From the NCBI GenBank assembly GCA_003574885.1, contig PJFC01000005.1, positions 62,001 to 126,000 of the forward strand: a stretch of 64,000 nt of DNA, given 5' to 3'. The stretch comes from Geobacter sp. (GTDB lineage: Bacteria; Desulfobacterota; Desulfuromonadia; Geobacterales; Geobacteraceae). Position numbers and translations under genes: made by a program. Under the pieces are notes generated by a model. It saw only the letters and a list, made by a program, of their open reading frames with translations, searched no databases and had not been told where the DNA came from. Every line of letters begins with the position of its first letter. The first letter of the stretch is position 1. Positions 38,032-46,424 of this stretch are shown here, one piece after another.

Positions 38032-39329
38032 AGCTCCTGCTCGTCTCTCCCGGATGGGAACGGGGGAGACTGTGGGGTGAACTGGGGTTCAAGTTCCCCT
38101 CCCTGTCACTGGCCTCCCTTGCGGCGGTAACCCCTCCGACATGGGAGGTGGCGCTCTGTGACGAGAACATCGAACCCCTTCCCCTGGACACCGATGCCGA
38201 TGTGGTGGCGCTCACCGCCATGACCCCCCAGGCTCCCCGGGCCTACCGGATAGCTGCCGAATTTAAAGCCCGGGGGAAGACCGTGGTCATGGGAGGGTTC
38301 CATGCCAGTAACCTTCCCGAAGAAGCGCTTCTTCATGTGGATGCCGTGGTCGTCGGCGAGGGTGATCTGATCTGGCCCCAACTGCTGGATGACTATTGTC
38401 AGGGGCGTCTGCAGCGGCTCTACCGTTCCTCCTCCCTCATCGACATGACCGCCATACCTGTTGCCCGGCGGGAGATATTCGCGGGCAAACGGTACCTCCT
38501 CACCAATACCCTGCAAACAACGCGCGGCTGCCCTTTCGACTGCGAGTTCTGCTCGGTCACCGCCTTCTACGGCCGGAAGTACCGGAAGCGCCCCGTGGAG
38601 AGCGTGCTGACAGAGCTGGAATCCCTGCGCAAAGCCAACTCCTTTGCCTTCTTTGTCGATGACAATCTGGTGGCGGACCGGAAGTACGCCATGGAGCTTT
38701 TCGCCGGCATGAAGGGGATGGACTTCAAATGGCTCTCCCATGCCCCCATCGACTTTGCCCGGGACGCCGAATTCATCGGGGCCGCCGGCGCGGCGGGGTG
38801 CGTGGGGATGTTCGTCGGGTTCGAATCCCTCAACCAGCAGGCCCTGTCGGCCATGGGGAAGGTGACCAACACGGCCCGCTCCTACCTGGATGACGCCAAG
38901 GTCTTTCGCGACAACGGCATCGGCATTCTCGGCTCCTTCGTCCTCGGTTACGACGGCGATACGCCGGATGTCTTCGAGCGACTCCTCCGTTTCTGCGAGG
39001 AAGCCCGGATCGAGGCGGCCATCTTCCCGATCCTCACCCCCTATCCCGGTACCGACGTTCGCCGGCGCCTGGAGGCGGAGGGGCGGATCACCTCCAACGC
39101 CTGGGAAGACTACGACATGGAACATGTCAATTTCCGGCCGGTGGGGATGAGTGCCGCCGAACTGCAAAAGGGGTACGACTGGCTCAACCGGGCTTTCTAT
39201 TCCCTCCCCTCCATGTACCGGCGGATCTTCAAACTGCACCGCTCCGTGCAGGTATTCGCTCCCATGAACTTCGGCTTCAGGAGCGCGCTCAAGCGCACCA
39301 AGCGCACTTCGATCGGAGATGTCCCGTAA
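38028..39329 (+). CDS. Cobalamin-binding-type radical SAM protein 1
   Basis: A 433-aa protein with an N-terminal B12-binding-type Rossmann domain (GGFHASNLPEEA, VVVGEGD) and a radical SAM core with CPFDCEFC (about 170-177). A DUF4070-like C-terminal domain follows. No classic DxHxxG is seen, as is common for this class. Family members catalyse C-methylation, cyclisation or ring contraction. Located next to the ACP, so an acyl-ACP substrate is plausible. Confidence 0.87.
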   Translation: MKLLLVSPGWERGRLWGELGFKFPSLSLASLAAVTPPTWEVALCDENIEPLPLDTDADVVALTAMTPQAPRAYRIAAEFKARGKTVVMGGFHASNLPEEALLHVDAVVVGEGDLIWPQLLDDYCQGRLQRLYRSSSLIDMTAIPVARREIFAGKRYLLTNTLQTTRGCPFDCEFCSVTAFYGRKYRKRPVESVLTELESLRKANSFAFFVDDNLVADRKYAMELFAGMKGMDFKWLSHAPIDFARDAEFIGAAGAAGCVGMFVGFESLNQQALSAMGKVTNTARSYLDDAKVFRDNGIGILGSFVLGYDGDTPDVFERLLRFCEEARIEAAIFPILTPYPGTDVRRRLEAEGRITSNAWEDYDMEHVNFRPVGMSAAELQKGYDWLNRAFYSLPSMYRRIFKLHRSVQVFAPMNFGFRSALKRTKRTSIGDVP

Positions 39330-40172
39330 ATGAACTGTTTCATGTTTCCCGGCCAGCCCCTTTCCCGTGGGACCGACCTGCCCGACGACTCCGATTTCAG
39401 AACCATTGTCGACATGGCACGGCGCAGGGCCTTTTTCGACATGGAAGGATTTTCCTGGGTTGGTAATGTGGCTACCGACAACGTGAAACTTCAGGTGTTC
39501 GGCACTGTCATGAGCCTCTACCGGTTCAGGGGGTTGCGCCGGGAGTATTCCCTGCCCGAGTTCATCGCCGAGCACAGCATGGGGATCTATCCGGCTCTGG
39601 CCGCCTGTGGCTGCCTGGCCGAAGAGGAGGCGATCGAGATGACCTTCCGGGTCGGTGTCTGCCTTGCCCGGATGGGGGAGACCCATAGCTATGCCCTCGG
39701 CTGCGTGGTCGGTCTCTGCCGGGAACCTCTCCTCGCCATTGCCGAGAACCACGGGGTATTCATGGCCAACTACAACACCTCCCGCCATTTTCTCCTGTCC
39801 GGCGAACGTTCCAATATGGAAGCAGCGATGGCGGAGGCCCTGGACACGGGTGCCTTTTCCGCCAAAACCTTCCCGTGCGACACACCGCTCCACACCCCTC
39901 TTATCGGTGAGATCGACGGCGAACTGCGGGAGATATTCGCCGACTACCGGTATGCCGAACCACGGACCCGCCTGATGGACCACATCAACCAGGATTGCCT
40001 GGAGGGGGGCGATCTGGCTGATTTCCTCCGTGAAGAGCTCCAACGTCCGGTGTACTGGGAAAAGACCTACCGCGCCCTGCGGGCGTCCGGCGTTTCCGGC
40101 TTTATTGAAGTCGGGATGGGGGATTCCCTGAAGAAGTACAACCGATGGATCGATGGCGAGATGAGTTCATGA
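39330..40172 (+). CDS. FabD-like malonyl-ACP acyltransferase, divergent
   Basis: A 280-aa protein with the FabD signatures FPGQ at the N-terminus, EHSMG in place of GHSLG (nucleophile Ser kept), an Arg-bearing helix (FRVGVCLARMG), and a late His (LHTPLIGEI). A C-terminal EVGMGDSL matches the GP-like end of FabD. It should load malonyl units on the cluster ACP. The Glu for Gly change beside the nucleophile is unusual and may alter extender choice. Start immediately follows the previous stop. Confidence 0.8.
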   Translation: MNCFMFPGQPLSRGTDLPDDSDFRTIVDMARRRAFFDMEGFSWVGNVATDNVKLQVFGTVMSLYRFRGLRREYSLPEFIAEHSMGIYPALAACGCLAEEEAIEMTFRVGVCLARMGETHSYALGCVVGLCREPLLAIAENHGVFMANYNTSRHFLLSGERSNMEAAMAEALDTGAFSAKTFPCDTPLHTPLIGEIDGELREIFADYRYAEPRTRLMDHINQDCLEGGDLADFLREELQRPVYWEKTYRALRASGVSGFIEVGMGDSLKKYNRWIDGEMSS

Positions 40173-40588
40173 AGTATCACGAAACCCCCATAACGGTCCG
40201 TTTCAACGAGGTGGATGCCTACCGGGTGGCGTGGCACGGCCACTATGTCACCTGGATGGAGGTGGGACGGAGCGACCTGGCCGGGCGGTTCGGTTTGAAT
40301 GCGTTCGAAATCGAGGCCGCCGGCTATCAGGCGCCCGTGGTGGCGTTGGACCTCAAGTTCAAGAGACCGCTCCGCTTTGACGAGGAGGCACGGGTCCTTA
40401 CTTCGGTCCGGCGGACGGAAACCGCCACCCTTGAATTCCTCTGCCGTATTGTCGGCAGTGACGGCACGGTCGCGGCCACCGGACGTACGGTCCACGTCCT
40501 GACCGATGCCGCCGGTGTCCTCCAGTACACTCTCCCGCCGGTGATAGGCGAACGGCTGGAGCGACTCATGGCCTACCTGGAGGTCTAA
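40169..40588 (+). CDS. 4HBT-family thioesterase
   Basis: A 139-aa hot-dog protein with FNEVDAYRVAWHGHYVTWMEVGRSD, the 4-hydroxybenzoyl-CoA thioesterase signature including the catalytic Asp. ATG overlaps the preceding stop. Probably releases or proof-reads acyl chains from the cluster ACP. Aryl-polyene clusters have an equivalent (ApeK-type). Confidence 0.88.
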   Translation: MKYHETPITVRFNEVDAYRVAWHGHYVTWMEVGRSDLAGRFGLNAFEIEAAGYQAPVVALDLKFKRPLRFDEEARVLTSVRRTETATLEFLCRIVGSDGTVAATGRTVHVLTDAAGVLQYTLPPVIGERLERLMAYLEV

Positions 40589-41968
40589 GTGAAGATTCTG
40601 CTCATCTCCGCCAACCGGGAACGGAGTCCCTACCCGGTCTTCCCTCTGGGGCTCGCCTTTCTGGCCGGCCCGCTGACCACAGCGGGGCACTCCCTGGAAC
40701 TCCTCGACCTCTGTTTCGAATCCAACCCCGTGGCGGCCGTTGCCGCTGCCATCAAACGGTTCGTCCCCGCCGCCGTTATCCTTTCCATCCGCAACATCGA
40801 CAACGTTACCTATCCGGGTTCCCGCTCCTACCTGGAGGGAGTCCGGGGGGTGGTGACAGCCTGCAGCGGCGGTGGACCGGTCATCCTCGGCGGGTCCGGA
40901 TTTTCCATCATGCCGCGGGAGGTTCTGGACGCCGTCGGAGGTGATTATGGCGTCGTGGGGGAGGGGGAGGAAGTTCTTCCCCGGCTCCTGGCTGCCATTG
41001 CCCAGGGGGAAGACGCCGGGTTGCTGCCGGGGGTTCTCGTCAGGGGGAAGGATGGCCATATTCCCCCCAGTCCGGTTCAGCGGATCGGCACGCCGGACCG
41101 GCGGCTTTTCCCCGTGGAGCGTTACAGTCGCGAGGGAGGGATGGCCAACCTGCAAACCAAGCGAGGTTGCCCCTTTTCCTGCATCTACTGCACCTATCCC
41201 CTCCTGGAGGGGAGCCGGATGCGGCTTCGTCCTATTCCCGATATCATAGCCGAGATCCGTGATCTCCGGGACGGGTACGGCGTTAGTTACGTCTATTTCG
41301 TGGATGATATCTTTAACTTTCCGATGGATTTTGCCGCCGACCTTTGCCGGGCCATGGTGGATGCGGAGCTGAACATCAACTGGTCGGCTTTTATCAATCC
41401 CGGTTTCGTGACCCCAGAGCTTCTGGAGACCATGGTGGCGGCGGGGTGCGATGCGGTGGAGTTCGGTACCGAGGCGGGGTCGCCGGTCATGCTGCGGAAC
41501 CTGGGGAAATCCTTCGGCGTTGAGGAGGTGCGGGAGGCGTCCCGGCACTGCCGCGACCTGGGGGTGGATTTTGCCCATTACATCCTGTTCGGCGGCCCGG
41601 GGGAGTGCGAGGCTACAGTCCGGGAGACCTTTGCTCTCATGGACGAGGTGGGACCGACGGCCGTCATCGCCATGACCGGCATCCGGATCTTTCCCGATAC
41701 TCCACTCTGCCGGCAGGCGCTGGAAGAGGGGGTAATCACCCAGGAGACATCCCTCCTGGAGCCAGTCTTCTATATTTCGTCGGCGATTCGCGATACGCTT
41801 TGCGATCTGGTGACCGAAGAAGCAATGAAACGGAAAAACTGGGTGGCAGCCGGTCTTGAGATCAACATCAGCGATGCCATGCTCGACGCACTGCGCCACT
41901 TCCCCGTACGCGGTCCCCTCTGGAAACTGATGAAACGGCTCGGGAAAAGCCGCGTGAAACCGATGTAA
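40589..41968 (+). CDS. Cobalamin-binding-type radical SAM protein 2
   Basis: A 459-aa protein starting with GTG right after the thioesterase stop. N-terminal B12-type domain (ILGGSGFSIMPRE, VVGEGEEVLP), then CPFSCIYC (about 200-207). The C-terminal part differs from the other two cluster radical SAM enzymes. Last gene before a 175-bp gap with a palindromic repeat, so it may end the first transcription unit. Confidence 0.87.
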   Translation: MKILLISANRERSPYPVFPLGLAFLAGPLTTAGHSLELLDLCFESNPVAAVAAAIKRFVPAAVILSIRNIDNVTYPGSRSYLEGVRGVVTACSGGGPVILGGSGFSIMPREVLDAVGGDYGVVGEGEEVLPRLLAAIAQGEDAGLLPGVLVRGKDGHIPPSPVQRIGTPDRRLFPVERYSREGGMANLQTKRGCPFSCIYCTYPLLEGSRMRLRPIPDIIAEIRDLRDGYGVSYVYFVDDIFNFPMDFAADLCRAMVDAELNINWSAFINPGFVTPELLETMVAAGCDAVEFGTEAGSPVMLRNLGKSFGVEEVREASRHCRDLGVDFAHYILFGGPGECEATVRETFALMDEVGPTAVIAMTGIRIFPDTPLCRQALEEGVITQETSLLEPVFYISSAIRDTLCDLVTEEAMKRKNWVAAGLEINISDAMLDALRHFPVRGPLWKLMKRLGKSRVKPM

Positions 41969-42002
41969 CCTGAAAATGCTTACAAGGCGAATAATCTTAT
42001 TT

Positions 42003-42082
42003 AAGGATGAACAGGATAAACAGGATATTAAAAGCATTGCCTGAATAAGAAACCCGATTTTCATCCTGTCCATCCTGTATAT
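42003..42082. repeat. Palindromic ACAGGAT repeat element, copy 1
   Basis: Arms 42003-42028 and 42061-42082 each contain ACAGGATNNACAGGAT in opposite orientation. The same consensus recurs at 59749-59849. It sits between the two halves of the lipid cluster. Confidence 0.75.
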
Positions 42083-42143
42083 CGCCGTTAATTGGTTGTA
42101 TCTTTTGTAATGCTGTTGCTATTCAGTTTGTTGAGGAGCGTTC

Positions 42144-42884
42144 ATGGAATTCAATGACAAGATCGTCGTCGTCACCGGCGGCACGCGGGGGATCGGGCGG
42201 GCCATCTCCCTTCACTTTGCCCGGGAAGGGGCACGGGTGACCGCCGCGTACCTTGCTGACGATGAGGCGGCCCGAAGCCTCGAAGGTGAAGCCGCAGGGC
42301 TCCCCGGCTCCATTGTTGCCGTGAAGGCCGACGTCAGCAGTGCCGATGGCGCGATCTCCGTCATCGAGGCGGCCGCTAAGGAGACGGGGCACCTGGATAT
42401 ACTCGTCAACAATGCCGGTATCATTCGCGACGGCTTTCTCCCCATGATGTCCGGGGAGGACTGGGACGCCGTGCTCAGGACCAACATCGATCCGCTCTTC
42501 CACTGCTGCAAGTGGGGGGTGCGGAAGATGCTCGGACGGAGAAAGGGGAGCATTGTCAACCTGTCTTCCGTCTCCGCCCTTACCGGCACCGCCGGGCAGA
42601 CGAACTACGCTGCTTCCAAGGGGGCGGTCTTAAGCTTCACCAAGGCGCTTTCCCGCGAGCTCGGCCCCATGGGGATACGGGTGAATGCCGTGGCGCCGGG
42701 ACTGATCGAGACCGAAATGATTGCCGTCATGAAACGGGAGGCGGTCGATGCCATTATCAAGGGGGCTTCCCTCGGACGGATCGGCAGGGCCGACGAGGTG
42801 GCCGAGGCGGTTGCCTTCCTGGCGTCTGATCGGGCAGGATATATCACCGGGCAATGTCTGGTGGTGGATGGCGGCATTGTTTGA
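42144..42884 (+). CDS. fabG: 3-oxoacyl-ACP reductase (FabG-like)
   Basis: A 246-aa SDR with TGGTRGIG (NADPH-binding), NNAG, and catalytic Ser-Tyr-Lys (SSVSALTG, YAASKGA). Reduces beta-ketoacyl-ACP. GAGG precedes the start. First gene of the second half of the cluster; a housekeeping fabG presumably lies elsewhere. Confidence 0.93.
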   Translation: MEFNDKIVVVTGGTRGIGRAISLHFAREGARVTAAYLADDEAARSLEGEAAGLPGSIVAVKADVSSADGAISVIEAAAKETGHLDILVNNAGIIRDGFLPMMSGEDWDAVLRTNIDPLFHCCKWGVRKMLGRRKGSIVNLSSVSALTGTAGQTNYAASKGAVLSFTKALSRELGPMGIRVNAVAPGLIETEMIAVMKREAVDAIIKGASLGRIGRADEVAEAVAFLASDRAGYITGQCLVVDGGIV

Positions 42885-43058
42885 ACCGGATCGGAAATCC
42901 CCACAACCTGAGGAAGAACGTGAAGGCATGAAGAGCCGCAGTGTGCAGGTTTCCTTTGCGTTCTTTCCCCCATTGCGGTTAGAATAACGATACTTTCGGG
43001 GATGGACAGCCGGATTGGCCGGCCGTCTTCCTGCATGAATGAAATTCGGAAGAGTTCA

Positions 43059-44264
43059 ATGGTACGTAAACGGATCGCCATAACCGGCCTCGGTGTCTTC
43101 AGTGCTGCCGGAAAGAATGTGCCTGCCTACCGGGATGCTCTGCTCAACGGCCGTTGTGCCGTCGGGCCCATCGACCTGTTCGACGTCTCCCCCTTTCCGG
43201 CCCGGATCGGTGCCCAGGTGAGGGATTTCGATCCTCGCGACCATTTCGACCGCCGGACTGCCGACAGGCTCTCACGCGCCGACCAGTTCGGCGTCATCGC
43301 CGCCGGCGAAGCCCTGGCCGACAGCGGCATCGCCGGTCACTACTCTCCCTATGATATGGGTGTTTCCATGGGGGCAGGGGCGGGGGGGATGTTTCAGGCC
43401 GAATCCTGGCTCCAGGATGTCCTGGCGGGGCATAAGGGGCACCCAAACGCACTGCGGGGGCTTCTGCCGGACCGGACTTCCACCTCCATCGCTACCATCC
43501 ACAACCTGGCAGGCTATCAGGGAAGCATCACCACCGCCTGTTCGTCGTCGGCCACTGCCATCGGCTGGGGGGCCGATCTCATTGCTGCCGGGCTGCAGAA
43601 GGCGGTCCTTTGCGGAGGCTCGGACAGCCTCTGTGTCCTTACCTACGCAGGCTTCAACTCCCTGCGGTTGGTGGACCCGGAGCCCTGTTCCCCTTTCAGT
43701 CTCGGTCGCCAGGGAATATCCCTCGGCGAAGGGTCCGCTTTTGTGGTGCTGGAGGGGGAAGAGGATGCCTTGCGCCGTGGGGCGAAGATTTACGGTTACA
43801 TCCTCGGCTATGCCATCGTTGGCGAGGCTTATCACATGACTGCTCCCGAACCGAACGGCACCGAAGCGGCCCGGGCGATGACCGGCGCACTGCGCGCGGC
43901 CGGCGTTGGAATCGATGATGTGGGTTGGGTGAACGCCCATGGTACGGGCACGCCCCTGAATGATGTGGTCGAATCCAAGGCGATGAAGCTGGCCTTCGGT
44001 TCTCGGGCAGCGGCAGTTCCCCTCGTCTCTACCAAGGCCCTTACCGGGCACTGCCTGGGGGCTGCAGGTTCCATGGAAGCACTCGCCACCATCATCGCCC
44101 TGGACGAGGGGATCATTCCCCAGACCCTCAACTTCCGCGGGGCCGACCCGGAATGCGACCTGGATTACTGTCATGCCGGCCCACGTCGAAATGATGCCGC
44201 CGTGGCCCTTTCCAACTCCTTTGCCTTCGGGGGAAACATAACCTCCCTGGTGATATCGAAATGA
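43059..44264 (+). CDS. Beta-ketoacyl-ACP synthase (KS, active)
   Basis: A 401-aa FabF-type ketosynthase. The full catalytic triad is visible: Cys in TACSSSATA, His in NAHGTGTPLND and His in TKALTGHCLGAAG. Start at 43059 follows GGAAGAG. It catalyses decarboxylative chain extension. Immediately followed by a degenerate homologue, forming a KS/CLF-like pair. Confidence 0.93.
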   Translation: MVRKRIAITGLGVFSAAGKNVPAYRDALLNGRCAVGPIDLFDVSPFPARIGAQVRDFDPRDHFDRRTADRLSRADQFGVIAAGEALADSGIAGHYSPYDMGVSMGAGAGGMFQAESWLQDVLAGHKGHPNALRGLLPDRTSTSIATIHNLAGYQGSITTACSSSATAIGWGADLIAAGLQKAVLCGGSDSLCVLTYAGFNSLRLVDPEPCSPFSLGRQGISLGEGSAFVVLEGEEDALRRGAKIYGYILGYAIVGEAYHMTAPEPNGTEAARAMTGALRAAGVGIDDVGWVNAHGTGTPLNDVVESKAMKLAFGSRAAAVPLVSTKALTGHCLGAAGSMEALATIIALDEGIIPQTLNFRGADPECDLDYCHAGPRRNDAAVALSNSFAFGGNITSLVISK

Positions 44265-44333
44265 CGTTCAGGGGTGAACCTCGTGTTCGCCCTGAAGGCG
44301 GGCGATTACATGAATCCCCCCTACGGGTTAACA

Positions 44334-45383
44334 ATGGCTAGCGAATTCGACAATATTGTTGTGACAGGTCTGGCTTCTATCTCGGCGGCAGGTGTGGGTT
44401 TGGAGCCGCTGCGGGAGGCTTTGTCCGACGGAGTGAGCCGTTTGACGGCGGTTCCCGAAGAGGTGCTGGGGGAAACCGGGCACTTCTGGGGGAAGGCCAA
44501 TGCCTTCCGTGCCGCCGACTTCATGCCTCCCCTCAAGGCGCGCAAGTTCGACAGGGCAAGCCTTTTCGCCGTCGTTGCCACCGGCATGGCCCTGAAGTCT
44601 GCCGGTATTGATCCGGGCGGATTCGATCCTGCCCGCACGGGGATCATGCTCGGCTGCGGTTTCGGCGGCATCGCCAATTCGGAAGAGTTCCTGAGGGAGT
44701 ACTTCACCAAGGGGAGCGACGGACTTATCCCCATGCTCTTTCCCAATACGGTCCCCAATGCCCCGGCCAGCAATGCATCCATCGAACATGACCTCAAGGG
44801 GCCGAACGTTACCTTCGTGCAGCGATTCTGTTCCGCCGAATCGGCCCTGTTCATGGCCATCCATATCCTTGAAGAGGGTCGTGCCGATGCCATGGTGGTT
44901 GGCGGGGTCGATGAGCTCAATCCCGCGCAGATGAGGGGTTTCATGTCCATGGGGCAGCTTTCCCGTTATGCCGGCGGATTCGGTGAGGGGGCCGGCCTTC
45001 TGGTCCTGGAACGTGCCGATCATGCCAGGCGCCGCGGTGCCCGCATCCTTGCCGGGGTAGGGGGGAGGCGGACTGTCGGCCTGCTCGTTCCCGGGGCTGA
45101 AAGAGAAGGGGTGGCCCGACTCCTCGACGGGGAACCCGCGGCGGAACTGGTCTCCCTGTCCGGTACCGCTGCCGATGTTGCCCCTCTGGTGGAGCGTCTT
45201 TCCGGCATACCGCGCCTGGAAACTGCGCCTCTTACCGGTCGTTCCCTTGCCATGGGAGGACTGGCACTTGTTGCCCATCTCCTGTCACTCACCGGTGGTG
45301 CACATGGCCTCCACCTGGCCGCATCGCCGGAGGGGCCCTATTATGCGTTCCGGTTCCGGGGAGGCGACCCTGCTCAATCCTGA
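44334..45383 (+). CDS. Chain-length-factor-like ketosynthase homologue
   Basis: About 349 aa with the thiolase fold (EFDNIVVTGLASISAAG at the N-terminus, a Cys in QRFCSAESA). Neither catalytic His is present: HGTGT is missing, and LTGRSLAMGG replaces LTGH-LGA. This pattern is that of a chain length factor partner for the adjacent KS. An earlier GTG at 44283 has a better ribosome-binding site and adds 17 residues; start uncertain. Unlike actinomycete CLFs, it keeps a Cys, not Gln. Confidence 0.82.
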   Translation: MASEFDNIVVTGLASISAAGVGLEPLREALSDGVSRLTAVPEEVLGETGHFWGKANAFRAADFMPPLKARKFDRASLFAVVATGMALKSAGIDPGGFDPARTGIMLGCGFGGIANSEEFLREYFTKGSDGLIPMLFPNTVPNAPASNASIEHDLKGPNVTFVQRFCSAESALFMAIHILEEGRADAMVVGGVDELNPAQMRGFMSMGQLSRYAGGFGEGAGLLVLERADHARRRGARILAGVGGRRTVGLLVPGAEREGVARLLDGEPAAELVSLSGTAADVAPLVERLSGIPRLETAPLTGRSLAMGGLALVAHLLSLTGGAHGLHLAASPEGPYYAFRFRGGDPAQS

Positions 45384-45762
45384 CCCCGCCGCATACCTTC
45401 CCCACCGTTATCCGTTTCTCCATCTCGACCGGGTCATCGCCCTGGAATCGGGTGTCAGTGCCACCGGCACGATCGGGATCACCGCCGATAGTTTCGCCTG
45501 CCCGCCGATCCTCCTCGTGGAGGCCATGGCCCAGTTGGGGGGTATTGCCGCAGGCCAGGAGGAAGGGAGCAGGGGAATTCTGGCTGCACTGGACCGGGTG
45601 GAGCTGCCGGCCTCCGTCCCGCCGGGGACCGGGGTCCAGATAATGGTCCGGATAACCAAATCGTTCGGTACCCTCTTCCTCGTGGAGGGGGAGGCGCGGG
45701 ATGGAGGGCGACTTCTGGCCCGGGCGGAGCTGACGCTGGCTGTAATGAAAGGTGAAGATTGA
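45343..45762 (+). CDS. FabZ-like 3-hydroxyacyl-ACP dehydratase
   Basis: A 139-aa hot-dog dehydratase with LPHRYPFLHLDRV (catalytic His) and LLVEAMAQLGG (catalytic Glu). GGAGGGG precedes the ATG, which lies within the end of the CLF-like gene (41-bp overlap). Removes water from the hydroxyacyl-ACP to leave a double bond. Confidence 0.9.
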   Translation: MRSGSGEATLLNPDPAAYLPHRYPFLHLDRVIALESGVSATGTIGITADSFACPPILLVEAMAQLGGIAAGQEEGSRGILAALDRVELPASVPPGTGVQIMVRITKSFGTLFLVEGEARDGGRLLARAELTLAVMKGED

Positions 45763-45764
45763 CA

Positions 45765-46376
45765 ATGAAAAAGATAGTGATCCTTTTTCTTATACTGTTC
45801 AACGTCACGGCGGCCCCCGCCCAGGCGGTGCCGGACAAGAAGGCCCTGGAGGGGCTTGAGGTCTTGCGGAGAGGGTTTTCGGAACTCACCGACTTCACCG
45901 CCGAGATCACCCAGGAGAAGCAACTGGCGCTCATGAAGCAGAAGATGGTTTCCCGGGGGATGATACGCTTCCGGAAGCCCGGCACTTTCTTCATGGAGCT
46001 CTATCCTCCCCATGGGAGCCGGTTGCTCATGCAGGACAACGTGCTGTCCATCCGGCTGACGGATCAGGATACTACCGACCGGATGGTGCTCCCGCCGGAA
46101 CAGAGCCTGACGAAGTGGATGACAATCCTCTCCCGCCCCATCACCACTCTCCCCGAAGGGATGGGGGTCAAGGGGGTGCGCCAGGGGGACAGCTGGACTG
46201 TTCACATCCTTCCTGCCGGCACAGGGGGGGTGAAGGAATTGCAGATCACCTTCGATCTGGAGGGGCGGATAAAACGGCTCACCATCGAGGAGCGGAACCG
46301 GGACCGGACCGTCATCAGGTTTACCTCCATGCGTCGTAATGTTGGTCTGAGGGAGAAGGATTTTCGGCTGAACTGA
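45765..46376 (+). CDS. LolA-like outer-membrane lipid/lipoprotein carrier
   Basis: A 203-aa periplasmic protein with a signal peptide ending APAQA and a LolA-fold (ELTDFTAEITQEKQ, MVSRGMIRFRKPGTFFMELYPP, IKRLTIEERNRDRTVIRF). LolA homologues accompany MMPL exporters in aryl-polyene clusters, where they are thought to move the lipid across the periplasm. The same role is inferred here. Confidence 0.85.
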   Translation: MKKIVILFLILFNVTAAPAQAVPDKKALEGLEVLRRGFSELTDFTAEITQEKQLALMKQKMVSRGMIRFRKPGTFFMELYPPHGSRLLMQDNVLSIRLTDQDTTDRMVLPPEQSLTKWMTILSRPITTLPEGMGVKGVRQGDSWTVHILPAGTGGVKELQITFDLEGRIKRLTIEERNRDRTVIRFTSMRRNVGLREKDFRLN

Positions 46377-46424
46377 GACAACGCAGCTTTGCCATCCCAT
46401 GCAGCAGGAAGATTCGAGGTCACT

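Noticed and set aside
38106-42073. Two open frames of 645 and 668 codons antisense to the lipid cluster
   Set aside because: Gly/Pro/His/Arg-rich translations typical of antisense frames in GC-rich genes; sense genes have complete motifs.
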